From Baffinella frigidus (lineage: Eukaryota; Cryptophyceae; Cryptomonadales; Baffinellaceae), in assembly GCA_026770585.1 (NCBI GenBank), contig MU646700.1:236777-251549 (forward strand): DNA of 14,773 bases. The letters are read 5' to 3'. The notes beneath the pieces were generated by a model. The model made no database searches. It had not been told where the DNA came from and worked only from the letters and a program-made list of their open reading frames with translations. Within the stretch, counting starts at the first letter, position 1. Every line of letters begins with the position of its first letter. Below are positions 12,901 through 14,773 of the stretch, one piece after another. A program made the position numbers and the translations under genes.

Positions 12901-14773
12901 CCTGCTCCTGCTCGACGGGCACTCCTCATTTCATTTAACCCACCATTTTGTTCCGCTCTTACCATACCATAAAAGTGAGTTCCGCCCGTGCGATGGTACC
13001 AAGTCCACACTGGAGATACAGCACAAAACACAGTATTAATTTGAACCTGGTTTCCCAGATGGTGGCGCATGAAACCGGCGATTGCCTTCAGGCAGCACCA
13101 AGTCCACCCTCCCGACAGCACGAAGCGGTGGTTTGAATCGATCCCGGGTTCGCAGGGTGGCGCATGAAGCTGGCGATCGCCACGGCTGTCACGCACAAGT
13201 GCGACCTGCTGCTCCTCGACGAGCACTCCTCATTTGATCAGGACTCTGATGTGTGTACTACACCGCAGGTCGGGACGAGTGTGACGCTGGGCGTGATGCG
13301 CCCAGGCGCCACGGAGACCACCCCCGTCACGCTCTGCAGACACGCGTGAACGAAATTTACTAAACAATCTTTGTTATATCTTACGGGTGGGTGTCGTTCT
13401 TCGGTAAAGCTCAGCCAGCGAACTCCGCCCTCAAGATCAGAAACATCGGTGGTGTAAAGCGAATAACCCCCTCCGCAGGGTGGCGCATGAAGCTGGCGAT
13501 CGCCACGGCTGTGACGCAGAAGTGCGACCTGCTGCTCCTCGACGAGCCGACCAACCATTTGGACGCCGCCTCCCGCAACTGGCTCGCCGAATACCTCGTC
13601 ACCCTTACGTAAGACCTTACAAACCCGAAACCCCGAAAAGTCGAAACTTCGAAAACCCGAAATCCCGGCTTTGGTCTTTGGGCTGTCTGCTGTGGGTTTG
13701 GGGCGCTGGGCGTTAGGCTTTGGTTGCGGGTTCAGGGTTCAGGGTTCAGGGTTCAGGCAAGTGTGAGCTGCTCCTGCTCGCTCGACGAGCCGACCAACCA
13801 CTTGGACACCGCCTCTCCCGCAACTGGCTCGCCGAATACCTCGTCACCCTTACGTAAGACCTTACAAACCCGAAACCCTGAAAACCCGGCTTTGGGCGTT
13901 GGGCTGTGGGTTTGGGGCGCTGGGCTCTGGGCTTTGGTTGCGGGTTCAGGGTTTAGGGTTCAGGGAAGTGTGAGCTGCTGATCCTCGCTCGACGAGCCGA
14001 CCAACCATTTGGACGCCGCCTCCCGCCACTGGCTCGCCGAATACCTCGTTACCCTCACGTATACCCCTGAAACCCCTTACATATCTAAACCCGGCTTTCG
14101 GCAATATAAACCCGGCTTGCGGCTTCCGGGTTTAGGATTTGGGCGTTGGGTGTTGGGCTTTGGGCGTTGGGCTTTGAAAGATGTGACCAACCATTTGGAC
14201 GCCGCCTCCCGCCACTGGCTCGCCGAATACCTCGTCACCCTCACGCATGCCCCCTCCATCGGGCTTAGGGTGTAGGGTGTAGGGTGTAGGGTGTAGGGTG
14301 TAGGGTGTAGGGTGGGGGGGCGCTAGGCTGTGGGTGGTCTGCTCCGCCCGCCGGTGCGATAACGTCGCGATGCTGACACGATGCTGACACGGTCTAGCTC
14401 TGTCTGTGAGTTTTAATTCTCGCCCGCCCCAAAGCTTTCTATTCGCCTGTTTGTACTGGATTTCTGCTCTTAAATAGTTTTTTAAGGGAGTAGTTTTACG
14501 GGCGGGCCAGAATAAACTCAGGCAGAGCTAGACGATGCTGACACGAACGGGCGCGTTTCCAGGTCCACGACGGTGTGCATCGTGTCGCACGACTACGAGT
14601 TCCTGGACCCTAAACCCTAAACCTTCAGGAGTCAGGGGCGGGGGGGTAGCCGTCAACGGTTGAGGGTTGAGGGTCGCGCAAGCTGAAAACGCGCGTTTCC
14701 AGGTCCACCACGGTGTGCATCGTGTCCCACGACTATGAGTTCCTCGGCAAGACGTGCGAGGACGTCCTCCACA
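9781..14773 (+). CDS. eEF3-like ABC-F ATPase, first ABC cassette, split gene, partial at both ends
   Basis: Proteins of this family are soluble ribosome-bound ATPases; fungal eEF3 helps release the E-site tRNA during elongation. Best exon chain: 9781-9901, about 10666-10798, 10967-11023, 11232-11325, 11830-11912, 12495-12583, 13479-13608, 14703-14773+. All junctions from 10798 on are GT-AG and keep one frame. The spliced product shows Walker A GNNGVGKT, YIQHE, VNDFMEQQ, GFTEERM, LSGGWRMK, DLLLLDE, PTNHLD and SHD in order. The compact spacing between Walker A and the signature, the absence of an ABC-F arm insertion, and LSGGW(K/R)MK in place of LSGGQ match the first cassette of eEF3/New1 as I know it. 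GCN20-type ABC-F proteins have FSGGWRMR and are the alternative. There are no membrane segments. The HEAT-repeat N-terminus is not found upstream, and the second cassette lies beyond the window. Flanking pseudo-exon copies make the locus unusual; the main chain itself has no stop or frameshift. Confidence 0.85.
10013..10047 (+). repeat. Short tandem CGCCATATCGGAGCC
   Basis: Two copies of GCGCCATATCGGAGCC separated by AATTG. A C-rich tract with two ten-C runs (9942-9967) lies upstream. Confidence 0.85.
10141..10344. mobile_element. MITE-like element with about 40-bp inverted repeats, TA at both ends
   Basis: The left arm starts TATTGTCGAAATGG and continues CGCGCGGAA, then TCG-GGTC-GGG. The right arm (10303-10344) is its reverse complement with a few changes, ending CCATTTCGACAATA. 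TA at each outer end fits a Tc1/mariner-type target duplication. The interior is AT-rich and non-coding. It lies in the putative intron between 9902 and 10665. Confidence 0.7.
10497..10585 (+). repeat. Dispersed repeat, copy related to 3985-4075
   Basis: It lies in the putative intron between 9902 and 10665, downstream of the MITE-like element. GGGGAAGGAT(G/T)GTGA also links it to 10059. Confidence 0.6.
10631..10678 (+). repeat. Repeat AATTGAGCGTCGAGAATTG at an exon border
   Basis: Two perfect copies (10631-10649, 10659-10677) and the start of a third (AATTGAGCGTCG, 10674). The likely acceptor of the 10666 exon lies within the second copy, which is why its start is uncertain. Confidence 0.85.
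10666..10798 (+). CDS. Exon leading into the first ABC domain
   Basis: The frame runs from about 10666 to the GC|GTACGA donor at 10799. It encodes MAAAVCQDIYVTHSPEG, an acidic EEEGEEKD stretch, then FLVDCRGIILAY (the last residue is completed by the next exon). The last part is the first beta-strand region that precedes Walker A in eEF3 cassettes (compare CDCEFSLAYG in relatives). The 3' end is secure because it joins in phase to 10967. The 5' border is not: the frame is closed by a stop at 10662-10664, and the possible acceptor AG at 10664-10665 lies inside a short repeated sequence. An acceptor at 10679 would be phase 0 and would not fit the previous donor. Confidence 0.7.
10804..10966 (+). 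repeat. Intron filled with CCCGAAA/CCTAAA repeats
   Basis: Nearly the whole intron 10799-10966 is built of ACCCGAAA and related units (the C-rich strand), with no other structure. Confidence 0.9.
10967..11023 (+). CDS. ABC exon before Walker A
   Basis: This 57-nt exon lies between AAATCAG| and AG|GTCTCA. It completes GC|G (Ala) and encodes YAGKQLLKPTNLQLLRNH, matching the eEF3 pattern of Tyr-Gly-x-Lys-x-Leu-Leu followed by a conserved helix/strand entering Walker A. The donor leaves phase 2 (AG), completed by G at 11232 to give Arg. No second copy is seen. The flanking introns are CCCGAAA-type repeats. Confidence 0.88.
11024..11231 (+). repeat. Intron filled with CCCGAAA then CCCCAAA repeats
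   Basis: Units change along the intron from ACCCGAAA through ACAACCCGAAAC to a pure CCCCAAA run (11185-11226) just before the CCGCAG acceptor. Confidence 0.9.
11232..11325 (+). CDS. ABC exon with Walker A (P-loop)
   Basis: This 94-nt exon follows CCGCAG| and ends AAG|GTCACA. It encodes RYAVVGNNGVGKTTLLNRVA followed by SKEVANFPQDIK. GNNGVGKTT is a full Walker A with the catalytic Lys and Thr. The exon ends in phase 0 and joins to GTG at 11830. Two further copies of its 3' half lie downstream at 11456 and 11668. They read SRE where this copy reads SKE and lack Walker A, so this is the functional one. Confidence 0.93.
11456..11509 (+). pseudogene. Second copy of the Walker A exon, 3' half only
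   Basis: It matches 11272-11325 closely (LLNRVASREVANFPQDIK) and keeps a good donor AAG|GTGCGG, but has no Walker A and no acceptor AG directly in front; it is preceded by CCCTCAA repeats. Lys is replaced by Arg in SRE. A fold-back element follows the donor. Confidence 0.85.
11517..11615. mobile_element. Fold-back element (MITE-like) in an intron, TA-flanked
   Basis: Arms 11520-11545 and 11587-11612 pair over about 26 bp with few mismatches; the outer 11 bp CCACACAGCGG are perfect. TA stands one base outside each arm. The element is non-coding and sits just after the donor of the 11456 exon copy. A Tc1/mariner-type MITE is one reading; a simple intron hairpin is another. Confidence 0.6.
11668..11712 (+). 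pseudogene. Third, degenerate copy of the Walker A exon 3' half
   Basis: It encodes RVASREVANFPHDNK, with the SRE change shared with the 11456 copy. The donor is lost (AAG|GGCACA). The intron sequence downstream (CCCGAAA..CCTTTCCCTGAA..CAACCTTCAAA) resembles that after the first copy, showing that exon and intron were duplicated together. Confidence 0.85.
11830..11912 (+). CDS. ABC exon with Q-loop region
   Basis: This 83-nt exon lies between AAACCCAG| and GG|GTAACC. It encodes VLYIQHEVYVDLDCTVNDFM, then EQQTRESG when joined to 12495. Gln in YIQHE sits where the Q-loop is expected, and VNDFMEQQ corresponds to the VLDFV(F/Y) helix of eEF3. It ends in phase 2. A 5'-truncated, frameshifted second copy lies at 12056. 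Confidence 0.92.
11921..12053 (+). repeat. Minisatellite CTAGACAGTCACCTACGCT
   Basis: TAGACAGTCACC and CCTACGCTCTAG alternate about four times in a roughly 30-38-bp pattern, lying between the two copies of the Q-loop exon. Confidence 0.9.
12056..12122 (+). pseudogene. Second copy of the Q-loop exon, truncated and frameshifted
   Basis: It matches the 11830 exon from CACGAG onward. One base is lost near the start (GAGGGTACGTC against GAGGTTTACGTC), and the later frame reads YVDLDCTVNEFREQQTREYG. It keeps a donor-like GG|GTATAC but has no acceptor. A CTAGACAGTCACC minisatellite separates it from the first copy. Confidence 0.85.
12124..12310 (+). repeat. Intronic CCCTAAA/CCCTGAA/CCCTCAA repeats
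   Basis: Mixed telomere-like units on the C-rich strand between the 12056 and 12318 exon copies. Confidence 0.9.
12318..12358 (+). pseudogene. First copy of the pre-signature exon, truncated
   Basis: It follows a good acceptor GGCGCAG| and matches 12495-12535 (TNAK.TNDALAPI), then diverges after CCCATC. It lacks GFTEERM and LSGG and reads to a TGA at about 12388-12390. Between the two copies lie two CGTGTCC(A/G)CGTAGTACCAG repeats. Confidence 0.8.
12495..12583 (+). CDS. ABC exon before the signature motif
   Basis: This 89-nt exon lies between CGGCAG| and GGAG|GTCCCG. Joined in phase it gives GTNAKLINDALASIGFTEER followed by MASPVSELSGG. This is the eEF3-type helical segment (GT.E.I...L.EFGFT) running into the ABC signature. 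It ends in phase 1 within the second Gly of LSGG. A shorter broken copy lies upstream at 12318. Confidence 0.92.
12584..12861 (+). other. Intron sequence without telomere-like repeats
   Basis: It opens with a C-rich stretch (CCCGCCCCCGCCCGCCCCCG), then unique-looking sequence. TGCTATCTTGCGGGCGG at 12741 followed by GTTAAAGCT resembles 13374-13415 and 1923-1940, a short dispersed element. I see no gene inside. Confidence 0.5.
12862..12935 (+). pseudogene. Signature/Walker B exon, copy 1, frameshifted
   Basis: It follows TTCGCAG| and reads GWRMKLAIATAVT, then lacks about 10 bases relative to the intact copy (the QKCD region), which shifts the frame. The remaining CTGCTCCTGCTCGACGGGC is a Walker B remnant. 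CACTCCTCATTT replaces CCGACCAACCATTT, a change shared with the copy at 13156. Confidence 0.85.
13061..13086 (+). pseudogene. Signature exon, copy 2, short remnant
   Basis: GGTGGCGCATGAAACCGGCG is a decayed match to the start of the 13479 exon and follows TTTCCCAG with two extra bases (AT). It loses similarity after ATTGCC. The upstream ACCAAGTCCAC at 12998 and 13092 shows a roughly 100-bp tandem unit that includes the acceptor region. Confidence 0.75.
13156..13240 (+). pseudogene. Signature/Walker B exon, copy 3, D-loop lost
   Basis: It follows GTTCGCAG| and reads GWRMKLAIATAVTHKCDLLL then LDEHSSF in frame. Walker B is intact, but PTNHLD is replaced by HSSFDQ and no matching downstream part or donor is present. 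The HSS change is shared with the 12862 copy, so these two derive from one another. Confidence 0.85.
13479..13608 (+). CDS. ABC exon with signature, Walker B and D-loop
   Basis: This 130-nt exon lies between CTCCGCAG| and AC|GTAAGA. It encodes GWRMKLAIATAVTQKCDLLL, then LDEPTNHLDAASRNWLAEYL, then VTL. It holds the LSGGW signature remainder, Walker B with the catalytic Glu (LLLLDE) and the PTNHLD D-loop typical of ABC-F/eEF3. It is the only one of four GGWRMK copies that is full length and in frame, so it is taken as the working exon. It ends in phase 2 (AC), completed by G of the 14703 (or 14563) exon. Confidence 0.93.
13757..13853 (+). pseudogene. Walker B/D-loop exon half, copy 2, frameshifted
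   Basis: It starts at AAGTGTGAGCTGCTC directly after GGGTTCAG repeats. It has four extra bases (GCTC) before GACGAG and two more in GCCTCTCCCGC, net zero over the copy but out of frame in between. It ends at AC|GTAAGA like the intact exon, and the following intron copy is also duplicated. Confidence 0.85.
13964..14058 (+). pseudogene. Walker B/D-loop exon half, copy 3
   Basis: It begins after GGGTTCAGG repeats and shares the GCTC insertion before GACGAG with copy 2. It then reads EPTNHLDAASRHWLAEYLVT in frame and ends AC|GTATAC. Asn to His (SRH) is shared with copy 4. The copy lacks the signature half and an acceptor in the right phase. Confidence 0.85.
14185..14244 (+). pseudogene. D-loop exon half, copy 4, donor lost
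   Basis: Only TNHLDAASRHWLAEYLVT remains, after GGGCTTTGAAAGATGT. The expected donor GT is GC (AC|GCATGC). A (TGTAGGG)n tract follows shortly after. Confidence 0.8.
14266..14314 (+). repeat. Homogeneous TGTAGGG tract
   Basis: Seven almost perfect GTAGGGT units in the intron before the H-switch exon, ending in a G-run. Confidence 0.95.
14393..14532. mobile_element. 140-bp MITE-like element with 34-38-bp inverted repeats
   Basis: Arms 14393-14430 and 14499-14532 (TCTAGCTCTG...GCCCGCCC) pair imperfectly. An 11-bp CGATGCTGACA follows the right end directly and occurs twice just before the left end (14368, 14379), as a target-site duplication would, though with three bases between. It lies in the intron before the H-switch exon. 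Confidence 0.65.
14563..14607 (+). pseudogene. H-switch exon, first copy, cut by telomere-like repeat
   Basis: It has the same CGCGTTTCCAG| acceptor as the 14703 copy and reads STTVCIVSHDYEFL, then breaks directly into CCCTAAACCCTAAACC. There is no donor. The duplicated piece includes at least 12 bases of intron end. Confidence 0.88.
14703..14773 (+). CDS. ABC exon with the H-switch, runs off the window
   Basis: It follows TTTCCAG|. It encodes STTVCIVSHDYEFLGKTCED and continues past the edge with VLH. SHD is the switch histidine and Asp. Family members have FLD after SHD; this copy reads FLG, whereas the truncated copy at 14563 breaks after GA, which is compatible with Asp. The exon end and the rest of the gene are outside the window. 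Confidence 0.9.

Larger units (their letters stand above)
13609..14184 (+). repeat. Three tandem copies of one intron with a C-rich then G-rich half
   Basis: Intron copies at 13609-13756, 13854-13963 and 14059-14184 each start with (C/T)TTACA..ACCCGAAACC and then change to GGCTTTGGGCGTTGGG...GGGTTCAGGG. Together with the exon halves they form tandem units of about 200-250 bp. Confidence 0.85.

Noticed and set aside
13757-14244. Functional mutually exclusive exons
   Set aside because: The D-loop copies lack the signature half and an acceptor in the right phase; one has two frameshifts and another has lost its donor.

Overview
The window looks like nuclear DNA of a eukaryotic microalga or other protist. 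Short GT-AG introns split a conserved gene, plant-type TTTAGGG telomere-like repeats and their variants are scattered throughout, and long (GA)n tracts, minisatellites, fold-back elements and dispersed repeats occupy most of the rest. I cannot name the species. A repeat-rich, large-genome alga fits; the combination of TTTAGGG repeats with an eEF3-type gene is compatible with green algae (a prasinophyte is possible) but does not prove it. Nothing here looks bacterial: there are no operons or ribosome binding sites, and no convincing long ORF.

Positions 1 to about 9,780 hold no gene that I can recognise. They contain telomere-like tracts (1-170, 2386-2461, 4838-5055, 7007-7222), microsatellites (1739-1773, 2080-2323, 7294-7430), a 118-139 bp minisatellite (860-1480), three perfect spacer-free palindromes of 32-40 bp (2634-2669, 5986-6025, 7930-7961), several MITE-like inverted-repeat elements, and dispersed repeats. 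Two of the repeats carry conserved peptide-like frames: a 222-bp pair at 5569 and 9126, and three minus-strand copies of a block encoding YTFGVHGT between 6219 and 6635.

From about 9,781 to the right edge, the + strand carries part of a split gene for an ABC-F ATPase of the translation elongation factor 3 (eEF3) type. Eight exons (9781-9901, about 10666-10798, 10967-11023, 11232-11325, 11830-11912, 12495-12583, 13479-13608, 14703-14773 and beyond) join in phase into the first ABC cassette: Walker A GNNGVGKT, Q-loop region YIQHE, signature LSGGWRMK, Walker B DLLLLDE, D-loop PTNHLD and switch SHD. The gene runs off the right edge. Its N-terminal HEAT region is not visible.

The most unusual feature lies inside this gene. 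Every ABC exon from 11232 onward has one or more extra, mostly broken copies close by (3, 2, 2, 4, 4 and 2 copies for successive exon parts), while the two exons before it are single. The copies are separated by intronic telomere-like repeats, and several break points fall exactly at such repeats. Two introns carry fold-back elements flanked by TA, and three copies of one intron switch from a C-rich to a G-rich telomere-like strand, so they could fold on themselves.
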